This document shows, one piece after another, positions 41,802 to 50,985 of a DNA stretch of 64,000 nucleotides; position 1 is the stretch's first letter, and every line of letters starts with the position of its first letter. Source of the stretch: Antarcticimicrobium sediminis (GTDB taxonomy: Bacteria; Pseudomonadota; Alphaproteobacteria; Rhodobacterales; Rhodobacteraceae); contig NZ_SMFP01000003.1 in the NCBI RefSeq assembly GCF_004348975.1, forward strand, positions 310,001 to 374,000, written 5' to 3'. The translations under genes and the position numbers were made by a program. Below the pieces are notes generated by a model. It was not told the DNA's origin, made no database searches, and was given only the letters and a program-made list of their open reading frames with translations.

Positions 41802-43832
41802 ATGAGCATTCAACCGATTTCCAGTTTCGCCGCCGGAGAGTGGATCGCCCCCGGCGCAGGCGCGCGCGCCATCGCCAGCGCCATCACCGGCGAAGTAATC
41901 GCCAGCGCGGGCAACAACGCACTGGATGTGCAGGCGATGCTGGATCATGCCCGCGAGGTCGGCGGCCCCGCCCTGCGCGCGCTGACGTTTCATGACCGTG
42001 CCCGCATGCTCAAGGCGCTGGGACAGCACCTGAACGCCAACAAGCAGGCGCTGTACGACATCTCGTTCGACACCGGCGCGACCCAGTCCGATCATATGAT
42101 CGACATCGACGGCGGTGTCGGCACCCTGTTCGTCTTTGCCTCCAAGGGGCGGCGTGAAATGCCCGACGATCATGTTTACCTTGACGGCGAGTTGGAGCAA
42201 CTGGGCCGCACCGGCGCCTTTATGGGGCAGCACATCTGTACCCCGCTGCACGGGGTGGCGGTGCATATCAACGCTTTCAACTTCCCGGTCTGGGGGATGC
42301 TGGAAAAGCTGGCCCCGACCCTGCTGGCCGGGGTGCCTGCCATCGTCAAGCCCGCGACCAACAGCTGCTATGTCACCGAACTGGCGGTCAAACTGATGCT
42401 GGACAGCGGCATCCTGCCCGAGGGTGCGTTGCAATTTGTCGCCGGCGGGCTTGGCGACATGCTGGACCGGCTGGGCATGCAGGATGTGGTCAGCTTTACC
42501 GGTTCGGCCGAGACCGCGGGGATGCTGCGGTCGAACAAGACCATCCTTGAAAACTCGGTCCGGTTCGTCGCCGAACAGGACAGTCTGAACGCCTCGATCC
42601 TCGGGCCGGATGCACTGCCCGGAACGCCCGAATTCGATTTGTTCATCAAGGAGGTCAGCCGCGAGATGACCGCCAAGGCGGGGCAGAAATGCACCGCCAT
42701 CCGCCGCATCATCGCCCCCGAACCGCAGGTTCAAGCGGTGATCGAGGCGTTGAGCGCACGGCTGGCGAAAACCGTGATCGGCGACCCACGGCTGGAGGGC
42801 ACCCGCATGGGGGCGCTGGTGTCAAACCAGCAGAAACAGGACGTGTTGGCAAAGGCCGCGATCATCGCCACCGAGGCCGAGCGTGTGTTCGGCGACCCGG
42901 AGAATTTCGAGGTGGTGGGAGCGGACGCCGACAAGGGCGCCTTCCTGCCGCCGATGCTGTTCCATTGCGCCGATCCCGACCGCGCAGAGCGGGTGCATGA
43001 CACCGAAGCCTTTGGCCCGGTCTCGACCATCATGGGCTATCGCGATCTGAATCACGCGGTGGAAATCGCCAAACGCGGTCAGGGCTCTCTGGTCGCCTCG
43101 GTCATCACCCATGACCCCGCCGTGGCGCGTCAGGTGGTGCTTGGCGCCGGGGCCTATCACGGGCGGATCTATATCAACGACCGCGATTCGATGAATGAGG
43201 CGACCGGCCACGGCTCTCCCTTGCCGCATCTGGTGCATGGCGGACCGGGGCGTGCCGGCGGCGGCGAAGAGATGGGCGGCGTGCGCGGCGTGAAACACTA
43301 CATGCAACGCACCGCGATCCAGGGCTCGCCCGATATGCTGAGTGCGATTGGCAACAGATGGGTGCCCGGCGCGACCGAGATCGCCGCCCCCGCGCATCCC
43401 TTTACCCGCACATTCAACGAGTTGCGGATCGGCGAGACCCTGCACAGCGCGCCGCGCGTCGTGACGCTGGACGATATCGAGCACTTCGCCGCCTTCACCG
43501 GCGATACTTTCTATGCCCACATGGATGATGCGGCGGCCAAACGAAACCCGTTCTTTCCCGGCCGCGTCGCGCATGGCTATCTGCTGCTGAGCTTTGCGGC
43601 GGGGCTGTTCGTGGAACCCAACGAAGGGCCGGTGCTGGCCAATACCGGGCTCGACAACCTGCGGTTCATGAAGCCTGTGAGTGCGGGCGACAGCATCAAG
43701 GTGCGCCTGACAGTCAAACACAAGACGCCGCGCAACGACGACTATGGCGAGGTGCGCTGGCATGTCACGCTGAGCAATCAGGACGATGAGAAAGTCGCCG
43801 AGTACGAATTGCTGACCATGAACGCGTTCTGA
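41802..43832 (+). CDS. paaZ: bifunctional oxepin-CoA hydrolase / 3-oxo-5,6-dehydrosuberyl-CoA semialdehyde dehydrogenase
   Basis: A 676-residue fusion. Residues 1–520 are the aldehyde dehydrogenase: the Glu segment is RFVAEQDSLNAS and the Cys is in TAKAGQKCTAIRRI. Residues about 530–676 are a MaoC-type hydratase (DTFYAHMDDAAAKRNPFFPG, RVAHGYLLLSFAAG). The protein opens the oxepin ring and oxidises the resulting aldehyde. The ATG at 41802 has GAGAGG upstream; the frame is open back to 41610 but crosses the operator. The length matches E. coli PaaZ. Confidence 0.95.
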   Translation: MSIQPISSFAAGEWIAPGAGARAIASAITGEVIASAGNNALDVQAMLDHAREVGGPALRALTFHDRARMLKALGQHLNANKQALYDISFDTGATQSDHMIDIDGGVGTLFVFASKGRREMPDDHVYLDGELEQLGRTGAFMGQHICTPLHGVAVHINAFNFPVWGMLEKLAPTLLAGVPAIVKPATNSCYVTELAVKLMLDSGILPEGALQFVAGGLGDMLDRLGMQDVVSFTGSAETAGMLRSNKTILENSVRFVAEQDSLNASILGPDALPGTPEFDLFIKEVSREMTAKAGQKCTAIRRIIAPEPQVQAVIEALSARLAKTVIGDPRLEGTRMGALVSNQQKQDVLAKAAIIATEAERVFGDPENFEVVGADADKGAFLPPMLFHCADPDRAERVHDTEAFGPVSTIMGYRDLNHAVEIAKRGQGSLVASVITHDPAVARQVVLGAGAYHGRIYINDRDSMNEATGHGSPLPHLVHGGPGRAGGGEEMGGVRGVKHYMQRTAIQGSPDMLSAIGNRWVPGATEIAAPAHPFTRTFNELRIGETLHSAPRVVTLDDIEHFAAFTGDTFYAHMDDAAAKRNPFFPGRVAHGYLLLSFAAGLFVEPNEGPVLANTGLDNLRFMKPVSAGDSIKVRLTVKHKTPRNDDYGEVRWHVTLSNQDDEKVAEYELLTMNAF

Positions 43833-43850
43833 GCGTCCGGCTCTGACGCT

Positions 43851-43878
43851 GCGCCATCCTGAGGTTTCAGGATGGTGC
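43851..43878 (+). terminator. hairpin after paaZ
   Basis: GCGCCATCCTGA (43851–43862) pairs with TCAGGATGGTGC (43867–43878), including one G-U pair, around GGTT. No U tract follows. It lies 18 bp after paaZ and 30 bp before the paaX start, so it may be a weak terminator or attenuate paaX. Confidence 0.5.
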
Positions 43879-43907
43879 GCGGGTGCTGGCGGCGGTACTC
43901 TGGCGCC

Positions 43908-44711
43908 ATGAGAGACGCGCCCCAAAGCTGGTTTGACACCTGCGCCCAGATCCTGACCGACCCGCAGAACCAGCGGGTCTGGTCCATCATCGTGTCGCTG
44001 TTCGGCGATCTGGCGCAATGCCCCGGCGACCGCTTGAGCGGCAGCGCGCTGTCGCGGATCATCATGCCGATGGGCATCAAGCCCGAGGCAATCCGCGTCG
44101 CCCTGCACCGGCTGCGCAAGGATGGCTGGATCGACAGCGCCCGCTCGGGCCGGGCCAGCGCCCACTTCCTGACCGAGTTCGGCCGCGCCCGCAGCGCCGA
44201 GGTCAGCCCGCGCATCTATACCCGGACACCCGACACGCCCACAGACTGGCATCTGCTGATCGCCGAGGACGGCAGCGGGCAATCAGCGCTGGACGAGATG
44301 CTGCTGGCCGCCGACTATTTCAGCCTTGCGCGCAACGTGGCCTTGGGGGCCGGTCCCGCCCCCGAAGTGGGCGACGAATTGATGAGCTTTGACGTGCACG
44401 CCCGCGCCGTGCCCGACTGGGTCCGGGCGCGTGCCTGTCCCGGCGATCTGGCGGCAAGCTGCCGCGGGCTGGTCGATGCGCTGGAACGCGCCGCCGCCCT
44501 GCTGCCATCAGAGGCGGAAATCACGCCGTTGCAGACCGCGACGCTGCGGATGATGATCGTGCACCGCTGGCGCCGGGTGGCGCTGCGCCAGCCCGACCTT
44601 CCGGCGCAATTCTTCCCCCCCGACTGGCCCGGACCAAGATGCCGGGCGGCCGTGTTCCGCCTGCTGGACCGACTGCCGCGCCCGGCGCTGGATCAGCTTG
44701 ACGCCGACTGA
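43908..44711 (+). CDS. paaX: PaaX-family regulator
   Basis: A 267-residue protein of the PaaX repressor family. The N-terminal winged-helix segment is LSGSALSRIIMPMGIKPEAI, RVALHRLRKDGWIDSARSG, and the C-terminal region resembles PaaX_C (TPLQTATLRMMIVHRWRRVALR, DLPAQFFPPDWPG). Classical PaaX binds phenylacetyl-CoA. The start MRDAPQSW at 43908 is taken because the preceding frame overlaps the hairpin after paaZ; no strong ribosome site is seen. Two candidate repressors, this and the TetR, therefore lie in one cluster. Confidence 0.88.
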   Translation: MRDAPQSWFDTCAQILTDPQNQRVWSIIVSLFGDLAQCPGDRLSGSALSRIIMPMGIKPEAIRVALHRLRKDGWIDSARSGRASAHFLTEFGRARSAEVSPRIYTRTPDTPTDWHLLIAEDGSGQSALDEMLLAADYFSLARNVALGAGPAPEVGDELMSFDVHARAVPDWVRARACPGDLAASCRGLVDALERAAALLPSEAEITPLQTATLRMMIVHRWRRVALRQPDLPAQFFPPDWPGPRCRAAVFRLLDRLPRPALDQLDAD

Positions 44712-44945
44712 CCCCCGCTGTCACCGGCTGTCACCACCGCGCCGTCCTCGGGCCCGTCTATTTCGGGCCTGTTTTTTGCTCATCTTCGCATGCGCCCCCG
44801 CTCAGCCCGGCCCTGAAAGACCCATCGCGGCCCCGCCCGGCCCCGGAACCGCATGAGGCACGCGAACCGGCCTTGTGGCCCGGCACAACGGGCGCATAGC
44901 ATGACCGCACACCGACCCGTTGCCGTGTAAAAGAGGGGCTAAGCC

Positions 44946-45896
44946 TTGCTGACAATCCTGATCATTCTTTTCCTGCTGATCGCAGGACTAATGGCGGCCG
45001 CCGTGCTGCGCTCGCGCGCTCTGGGCCGCGAGGCGGAACGTCTGGTGCCGCAAGCGGGCGAGATACAGCCGGTGCCGGGCGGCACGATCCACTTTGTCGA
45101 TCTGGGCCCGCGCGATGCGCCGGTCGTCGTGCTGATCCACGGGCTGTCCGGGCAACTGCAGCATTTCACCTATGGCGTCGCGGATCTGCTCGCCGACGAC
45201 TTTCGCGTGATCGCGCTGGATCGTCCCGGCTGCGGCTACTCCACCCGTGACAGTGATGGAGAGGCCGCGCTGTCGCAACAGGCGCGGATGATCTGGGCGT
45301 TTCTCGACAAGCTGGAGGTCGACCGCCCGGTTCTGGTCGGGCATTCGCTGGGCGGCGCGGTGGCGCTGGCCATGGCTCTGGAGCGTCCCGATCAGGCGCG
45401 CGCGCTGGCACTGATCGCACCGCTGACCCACGACCAGGGCGAGGAAAGCGCGGCGTTCAAGGGGCTGGCGGTAGCGTCGCCCCTGAAGCGACGGGTGATC
45501 GCCCACACCATCGCCGTACCGATGGCACAGCGCAGCGCCGCCGCCGTACTGGAACAGGTGTTCAGCCCCGAGCCCTGCCCCGAGGATTTTCTGGTGCGCG
45601 GCGGCGGTGCGCTGGGACTGCGGCCCAAGGCGTTCATCGCCGCCTCGGCGGATTTCATGGCCGCCAATACCGGCATCGCGGCGCAACAAGCCCGCTACGC
45701 CACCGCGCTGAAGACCCCGGGCGGGGTGTTGTTCGGGGCCGCCGACGGCCTGCTGTCGCCCGCCCGTCACGGCGCACCGATGGAGCGCTATGGCCTGAAA
45801 TGCGAAGAGGTGGCAGGTGGGGGCCATATGTTGCCGATCACCGTGCCAGAGATCTGCGACAAATTCATCCGACGCATGGCCGCAAAAGCGCCCTGA
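44946..45896 (+). CDS. membrane-anchored alpha/beta hydrolase
   Basis: A 316-residue alpha/beta hydrolase. The N-terminus LTILIILFLLIAGLMAAAVL is a membrane anchor. The oxyanion segment is VVLIHGLSGQLQHFTY, the nucleophile elbow is LVGHSLGGAVAL (Ser near residue 135), and the late His is in EVAGGGHMLPIT. The acid is probably in the LFGAADGLLSP loop. A TTG start at 44946 is used: GAGGGG lies 7 bases before it, and a later ATG would cut the anchor. The substrate is unknown. It lies upstream of tRNA-Met on the same strand. Confidence 0.85.
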   Translation: MLTILIILFLLIAGLMAAAVLRSRALGREAERLVPQAGEIQPVPGGTIHFVDLGPRDAPVVVLIHGLSGQLQHFTYGVADLLADDFRVIALDRPGCGYSTRDSDGEAALSQQARMIWAFLDKLEVDRPVLVGHSLGGAVALAMALERPDQARALALIAPLTHDQGEESAAFKGLAVASPLKRRVIAHTIAVPMAQRSAAAVLEQVFSPEPCPEDFLVRGGGALGLRPKAFIAASADFMAANTGIAAQQARYATALKTPGGVLFGAADGLLSPARHGAPMERYGLKCEEVAGGGHMLPITVPEICDKFIRRMAAKAP

Positions 45897-46014
45897 CCCC
45901 CCTGCCCGTGCCAGAGCAAGATATCACGGGCAAGCAACGGGCACTGAATACGAAAATCCACGGATTTCCCGCTTGACCCGCCCCTCTGAACCCCCTAAAT
46001 GCGCACTCACTCAT

Positions 46015-46091
46015 GGCGGAGTAGCTCAGTTGGTTAGAGCAGCGGAATCATAATCCGCGTGTCGGGGGTTCAAGTCCCTCCTCCGCTACCA
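46015..46091 (+). tRNA. tRNA-Met (CAT), elongator type
   Basis: A 77-nt cloverleaf with encoded CCA. The acceptor stem GGCGGAG pairs with CTCCGCT, ending in a G-U pair. The D arm is AGCTCAGTTGGTTAGAGC. The anticodon stem GCGGA/TCCGC encloses ATCATAA, so the anticodon is CAT. The T arm GGGGGTTCAAGTCCCTC is normal. Initiator features (three G-C pairs in the anticodon stem, unpaired first base) are absent, so elongator Met is preferred over fMet; a lysidine Ile-CAT is less likely. Confidence 0.93.
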
Positions 46092-46495
46092 AATTCCCTC
46101 AGGTAAATCAGCGACTTCCTCCTGTGTGGGGTTATCTGTCGGGCTGCAAAATGCGTTCCGGGGTGGCGCCGGGGTGGCAGAACGGCGCCGCTGCATCGGT
46201 GTTTCCATTCCCGTAGCCTATTCACCCGATCCCGTACGAGGACACCGGCATGGACCGTGCTCCTAGGGCTCCCATAACAACCCAGCGCGAGGCCGCCCTG
46301 ACCCGTCCGTCGGGTGGATAGACGCCCACACACAGGTTGGCGATGCGCTCGACCTTCAGGTCGTTCACTGCGAATTCGGTTGGTGTATCGAGCATGTCGA
46401 GGCTGGCCGCAATGCGCCCGGGAAAGGATCTTTCACTTGTTCGTCGGCCTCGCCGATGGCAACATGCTTTACGGGAAAAAATAGGGGGAACTCGC
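46092..46495. other. tRNA-adjacent intergenic region
   Basis: About 400 bp between tRNA-Met and the two-gene module. No duplicated tRNA 3' end was found in 46092–48100. A leftward frame at 46222–46425 (contains FAVNDLKVERIANLCVGV) has plausible codons but matches nothing I know; it could be a remnant. The purine-rich AGGGGG before the GTG at 46496 lies at the end. Confidence 0.4.
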
Positions 46496-47014
46496 GTGAA
46501 GGACAGCGCAGTGGAAAGTAATACCATCAGTCTTCGCCGTACCGTTCGGGACTGGCGCGATTGGTGGGAAATCGAGACTGAACTGTTCTTGACGATGGCC
46601 TCCAAGGCTTTGATCCTGGACCTGTCCGACATTCACGAGAGCCATTCAACGATCCGCGCGCTCTTCTACGGGTCTAATTATAAGGACCGCATCGAAGCTG
46701 CCCTCGACGATTGGGCTGAATATGTCACACGTCACCTGCCTGGCGCCGCGAGAATGGAGCTTTCTTTTTTATTGCGCCATGAACATTTGCCTGAGCCCAT
46801 CACCCAAGACATTCATACGAAAGGCTTCTCTTGGGTTGATACCCCAACATTCTCGCGGTTGCGCGAGGAGGCTCTCAAGGGCGGCTCCGAACTGCGGGAG
46901 ATCGTGCGCGTCGCAGTCTTGGGCGAAGACAGTGACGGGGAGGGACAGTCGTTGCGTGCAGCAGTGCTCGACCATTTGAAGACACTTGAGGCAATCGCCA
47001 TGGAAAAGGAGTGA
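46496..47014 (+). CDS. unknown protein, first gene of tRNA-adjacent module
   Basis: A 172-residue soluble-looking protein, not recognised. It is rich in charged, helical segments (TVRDWRDWWEIETELFLTMA, RIEAALDDWAEYVTRHLPGA, SRLREEALKGGSELREIVRV). The GTG at 46496 is chosen because AGGGGG is seven bases upstream; the same frame is open back to 46337. The gene ends 3 bp before the next, so the two form an operon. Codon choice looks less G/C-biased at third positions than in the flanking genes, which hints at transfer. Confidence 0.65.
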   Translation: MKDSAVESNTISLRRTVRDWRDWWEIETELFLTMASKALILDLSDIHESHSTIRALFYGSNYKDRIEAALDDWAEYVTRHLPGAARMELSFLLRHEHLPEPITQDIHTKGFSWVDTPTFSRLREEALKGGSELREIVRVAVLGEDSDGEGQSLRAAVLDHLKTLEAIAMEKE

Positions 47015-47017
47015 CCC

Positions 47018-48013
47018 ATGTCAATACCATTTGAAATCCCGGCTCACTTCGTCACCGCCGAAAAACTGGGACAGGTGGTGCGGTTCGGAGCGATCCTGAA
47101 AGATACCGAAACGGGGCGCATCGTCGCCCACATGCAGGAGACCGGTTTTCTGAACCAGTTGGCCAACTTGCCGGCCAACGCCTTCCTGTCGCCGGTATCT
47201 ACCCTCTCATCGGTCGCATCCAACTACCAACTTTATCGCGTGGATCAGAAAATCACGGCAATGCAGCAGATGCTTTCGGGGCTGCAATCCATGCAGATCG
47301 CAAATCTGGCGCTTGCGGGTCTCGGCATTGGGATCAGTGTCGCGGGCTTCGCCGTGATCAAGTCGCGCATCGACAAGGTCTCGACCAAGATCGACAACCT
47401 GGAAAGTCTGATCAGCCGAGAGTTCGAGGACCAGCGCTTGCGCGAGTTGAAAAACCTCGAAGCCGATCTCGACGGCCAGCTCGATCACGCGGAGGAAGGA
47501 TGGACCAGCACGGACGGCCTACGCATATGGACCCGGGTGGCCGACCGCCTAAACGACATGGTCTACTACTACCCGAAACTGATCGAGGAGCATCTGGCCG
47601 CGCAAACCCCGGACTTGAAGCTCGCTGGCTATTTGCTGGAGCGGTATCGTGTGTTGGCAGCGACCCGGGTGGAATGTCTCGTGTTGATCGGTGAGTTGGA
47701 AAGCGCCCGCGACTTCTCGCGGCGCTTCATGGCGCGCAACGCCCGCCTGCTGGACCCCGTGTCACCGCTGGACCTCGCTCGCCGTCGCGCTGCAACCGCT
47801 GAAGGGGATGCCCTTACACGGGAGGCCGCCTTCCGGCGCGAGATTGAACCTGCCAGACAGTTCACCGCCGCGATCCGGGAATTCCAGGATCTCTCCGAGA
47901 CCCGCCCCTTGCTGATTGAAACCCTGATCGAAAAGCGCTTGAACGGCCGCGACTACATCGAGCAGCTGCGCGCGGAGAAGGAAACACCCCTCCTGCTGCT
48001 GCCGGCAGCCTGA
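47018..48013 (+). CDS. unknown helical protein with one membrane segment, second gene of the module
   Basis: A 331-residue protein, not recognised. Residues about 1–85 are of mixed composition. Near 92–112 is a hydrophobic stretch (IANLALAGLGIGISVAGFAV), followed by a predicted coiled coil (SRIDKVSTKIDNLESLISRE) and about 190 helical residues. This layout resembles pore-forming or membrane-tethered sensor proteins, but only by architecture. AAGGAG precedes the ATG. It ends 12 bp from the convergent dctM stop. Function is open; a defence or mobile-cargo role is only a suggestion from the tRNA-adjacent setting. Confidence 0.75.
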   Translation: MSIPFEIPAHFVTAEKLGQVVRFGAILKDTETGRIVAHMQETGFLNQLANLPANAFLSPVSTLSSVASNYQLYRVDQKITAMQQMLSGLQSMQIANLALAGLGIGISVAGFAVIKSRIDKVSTKIDNLESLISREFEDQRLRELKNLEADLDGQLDHAEEGWTSTDGLRIWTRVADRLNDMVYYYPKLIEEHLAAQTPDLKLAGYLLERYRVLAATRVECLVLIGELESARDFSRRFMARNARLLDPVSPLDLARRRAATAEGDALTREAAFRREIEPARQFTAAIREFQDLSETRPLLIETLIEKRLNGRDYIEQLRAEKETPLLLLPAA

Positions 48014-48025
48014 CCGCGGCGCGGC

Positions 48026-49327
48026 TTAAAACGCCTGCGCCGGCAGCCAGAGCACGAGCGCGGGGAAGGCCACCAGCAGCGTCAACCGCAGGATATCGGC
48101 CAGGATGAAGGGCACGATGCCCCGGATCACGGTTCCCTGCTTCACGTCCCGCGCCGCAGCCTGCACCACGAACAGGTTCATCCCGATGGGCGGTGTGATC
48201 AGCCCGATCTCGGCGACCGTGACCACTATGATACCAAACCAGACCAGGCTGAAATCCAGCTCCAGCGCGACCGGTGCCAGCAGTGGCACCGTCAGCAGGA
48301 TCATGGACATCGCATCCATGAAACAGCCCAGAACGATGTAGAAGATCAGGATCAGGACCATGACCGAAGTCGGGCCAAGGCCGGAATTGCGGATCTGTTC
48401 GATCAAGAATTGCGGCAGACCGGTGTTTTCAAGGAAGAAATTGAACAGGGCCGCCCCGATCAGGATGAAAAAGATCATCCCGGTCAGCCCCGTGGTCTCA
48501 AAGACCGAGGCCCTCAGCGTCGCGCGGTTCAACTCGCCCGAGAACAGCGCCAGAACAAAGGCACCGAGCGCGCCCACGGCGGCCGCTTCCGTCGGCGAGA
48601 ACCATCCCAAGTAAATGCCTCCGATCACCACGAAAAAAAGTACCATCACAGGCCAGACCTGCCCCGTGAGGCGCAGCCGGTCGCGCCAGCCGGTCCGTTC
48701 GGATCGGGGGGCGATACCCGGATTCAGCCGCACGCGGACCATGATCGCACCAGCATAGAGCGCGGCCCCCAACAACCCCGGCACCAGCGCGCCGATAAAG
48801 AGTTGGCCGATCGAGCTTTGGGTCAGCAGCCCGTAGATGACCAGCAGCACGGAGGGCGGAATCAGAACCCCCAGCGTACCGCCAGCCGCGACGGTGGCGG
48901 TGGCCAGCGATGGATCATAGCCGTGCCGCTTCATCTCGGGCAGGGCAACCCGACCGATGGTGGCCACGGTGGCCAGCGACGAGCCGCAGATCGCGCCAAA
49001 CACCGCGCTCGCGCCAACGGTGGTGATCGCCAACCCGCCCTTGCGGTGTCCGATATAGGCGTTGATCACGTTGAACAGCGACCGCGACAACCCGGCGTGC
49101 GAGGCGAACACCCCCATCATGACGAACAGCGGTATCACCGAAAAGGAATAGGGAAAGATCGACTCAAACGGGCTGGACCCGAGGATATAGGCCGCCCCCA
49201 TCCAACCGTTCAAATACCAGTAGCCCAGAGCCCCGATCGCCCCCATGGACACCGCCACCGGCAGGCCGAGGCCGATCAGAACCAGTGCGGCGCAAAAGCC
49301 CAGCAGCCCGAGGATTGCATCACTCAT
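48026..49327 (-). CDS. TRAP transporter large permease (DctM)
   Basis: A 433-residue, roughly twelve-helix sodium-coupled permease of the DctM family. FESIFPYSFSVIPLFVMMGV, GALVPGLLGAALYAGAIMVR, FFILIGAALFNFFLENTG and GLITPPIGMNLFVVQAAARD are typical. It overlaps the DctQ gene by 8 bp and is the last gene of the P450–DctP–DctQ–DctM unit. Substrates of TRAP systems are usually organic acids. Confidence 0.95.
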   Translation of the reverse strand: MSDAILGLLGFCAALVLIGLGLPVAVSMGAIGALGYWYLNGWMGAAYILGSSPFESIFPYSFSVIPLFVMMGVFASHAGLSRSLFNVINAYIGHRKGGLAITTVGASAVFGAICGSSLATVATIGRVALPEMKRHGYDPSLATATVAAGGTLGVLIPPSVLLVIYGLLTQSSIGQLFIGALVPGLLGAALYAGAIMVRVRLNPGIAPRSERTGWRDRLRLTGQVWPVMVLFFVVIGGIYLGWFSPTEAAAVGALGAFVLALFSGELNRATLRASVFETTGLTGMIFFILIGAALFNFFLENTGLPQFLIEQIRNSGLGPTSVMVLILIFYIVLGCFMDAMSMILLTVPLLAPVALELDFSLVWFGIIVVTVAEIGLITPPIGMNLFVVQAAARDVKQGTVIRGIVPFILADILRLTLLVAFPALVLWLPAQAF

Positions 49328-49811
49328 GATCCGGTGTCCTTTTCAAAGCCTGGTGCAGTTCGAGCAGCACACCGAGCATGGAGGCGGCAAGCCCGACCAG
49401 CAGCGGGTACCAGTACCACGCGACCGGAATCCCGAGTTGCTGGGACTTGTCACCGAACATCGTGCGGGTCTGGAAGGTCAGAAAGCCCTGCCACAGCATC
49501 AGCGCGAGAAGGCCGAGGGTCAGGGCGGCGGCCAGCAGCCGCAAGGCGACCGCCAACGAGTCGGGCATCAATGCCAGCAGGAAATCCACGCTGACATGTG
49601 CCGCGGACATGAAGGCATAGGGCATTGCAAGCCAAGCGCCTGTCACCACGAAAAGCTGCACCAAGTCGACCACGCCTTCGATCGGCAGCCCGATCCGGCG
49701 GCCCAGAACATCGGCAACCGTCACCACCGCGGCGGCGCCATAGGCGATCACACCCGCCATTGCCATTGCCGTGACAAGGCTCCGGGCCCGTTTCGCAAGC
49801 TGTGTTGCCAA
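49320..49811 (-). CDS. TRAP transporter small permease (DctQ)
   Basis: A 163-residue four-helix membrane protein. VADVLGRRIGLPIEGVVDLV is the DctQ-type segment and YAFMSAAHVSVDFLLALMP fits as well. It partners DctM and the DctP-type binding protein. The gap to the binding-protein stop is 81 bp; no strong hairpin was seen in it. Confidence 0.92.
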   Translation of the reverse strand: MATQLAKRARSLVTAMAMAGVIAYGAAAVVTVADVLGRRIGLPIEGVVDLVQLFVVTGAWLAMPYAFMSAAHVSVDFLLALMPDSLAVALRLLAAALTLGLLALMLWQGFLTFQTRTMFGDKSQQLGIPVAWYWYPLLVGLAASMLGVLLELHQALKRTPDHE

Positions 49812-49892
49812 CCTCTTTCCCCCTTCCGAAAACCTCCGGCCCGCGCAAGAACACGGGCCGGAGCAATTGTCAGACCATGACCGGCATCAGTC

Positions 49893-50927
49893 CTAATGCG
49901 CCGCTTCATATTCCCGGATTTTGTCCTGCATCGCTTTGTAGATATCTTCGGCGTTGTCAACGCCGGCATCCTCGACGGACTGAAGATAGGACGCCATCAT
50001 CGGTTGCAGGGTCTCTTCCCAACGCGCGCGTTGCGCGTCCGAAAGCGTGATGATCTCATGGCCAGCGTCAACCGCCTCCTGGCGAGCGGGGGCATCCCAT
50101 TGATCCCACCAGTCGCCGAACTTCGCGACCAGATCCGCGCCCGAATATTTGTCGATGCAGGCCTGAGCGGTGTCGCTTAGACGATCGTAAGAACGCTGGT
50201 TCATCACGTAAAAGAACGAGACGGTATAGGCTCCAAGATCGAGATGGTAGTTCAACACCTCGTTCAGGCCAAAGCTCTTGACCGGATCCCATGGGAAAAC
50301 GGTGCCGTCGATGACGCCACGCTGCAGGCTTTCATAGACTTCCCCCGGCGGCAGACCCTGCGGATCGGCACCCAGAAAGGACAGCATCTCGGACACCGCA
50401 GGGCTGGGGGTGCGGATGCGCAGCCCGTCCATGTCCTCGATCGTTTCGACCTTCTTGTTGGCAGTGTGCAGCAGGCCGCCGTTGTGGGCATGAAGCGCCA
50501 GCACTTTCAGTCCGCGGTATTCCTCGGAGAGATACTCCGGGTAAAGAGACCAAAGCGCATAGCTTGCCGCGCCGGCGTCATCAGTCAGGAACGGCATGTC
50601 GATCAGCGAGGTGCGCGGGAAACGGCCGCGCGGGATGCCATGCAGACCGTGGGCGATATCGACCACCCCGGCCATCACCTGTTCCTGCTGCCGCGCCACA
50701 TTGCCCAGCTGCGAGCCGGCGGGAAAGATCTCGAACTCGACCTCGCCATCCGTGCAGGCGGTGACCTGTTCGGTCCAGGGCACGATGAAATCGGTGTGGA
50801 TGCCGTGCACAGCGGGAAGGTAATGGCTCACCTTCAGCTTGATCTTGGCCTCGGCACCGGTTGCGCCTGTCAGGGCCACGGCGGCAGAAAGTGCCGCGCC
50901 GGCCAGAAGATTGGGTTTGCGTGTCAT
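49893..50927 (-). CDS. TRAP transporter solute-binding protein (DctP)
   Basis: A 344-residue periplasmic binding protein. The signal peptide MTRKPNLLAGAALSAAVALT is likely cleaved near GAEA. The family core is LKVSHYLPAVHGIHTDFIVPW, EFEIFPAGSQLGNVARQQEQV, and the ligand-contacting Arg region DMDGLRIRTPSPAVSEML. The start at 50927 has GGGAGGA upstream; the frame is open further but that part lacks a signal. It follows the P450 gene by 58 bp on the same strand. Confidence 0.94.
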   Translation of the reverse strand: MTRKPNLLAGAALSAAVALTGATGAEAKIKLKVSHYLPAVHGIHTDFIVPWTEQVTACTDGEVEFEIFPAGSQLGNVARQQEQVMAGVVDIAHGLHGIPRGRFPRTSLIDMPFLTDDAGAASYALWSLYPEYLSEEYRGLKVLALHAHNGGLLHTANKKVETIEDMDGLRIRTPSPAVSEMLSFLGADPQGLPPGEVYESLQRGVIDGTVFPWDPVKSFGLNEVLNYHLDLGAYTVSFFYVMNQRSYDRLSDTAQACIDKYSGADLVAKFGDWWDQWDAPARQEAVDAGHEIITLSDAQRARWEETLQPMMASYLQSVEDAGVDNAEDIYKAMQDKIREYEAAH

Positions 50928-50985
50928 CTGAGAATCCTCCCTGTGATATCTCGGGGTTGAGGGTAATGCGACCGGTCGCTGGACG

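Noticed and set aside
46222-46632. A 136-codon leftward frame beside tRNA-Met
   Set aside because: Part of it reads like protein but it overlaps the first gene of the rightward module and matches nothing known; kept only as a possible remnant.
46015-48100. A tRNA-bounded integrative island with a duplicated attachment site
   Set aside because: No copy of the tRNA 3' end and no integrase gene was seen downstream, so island boundaries cannot be claimed.
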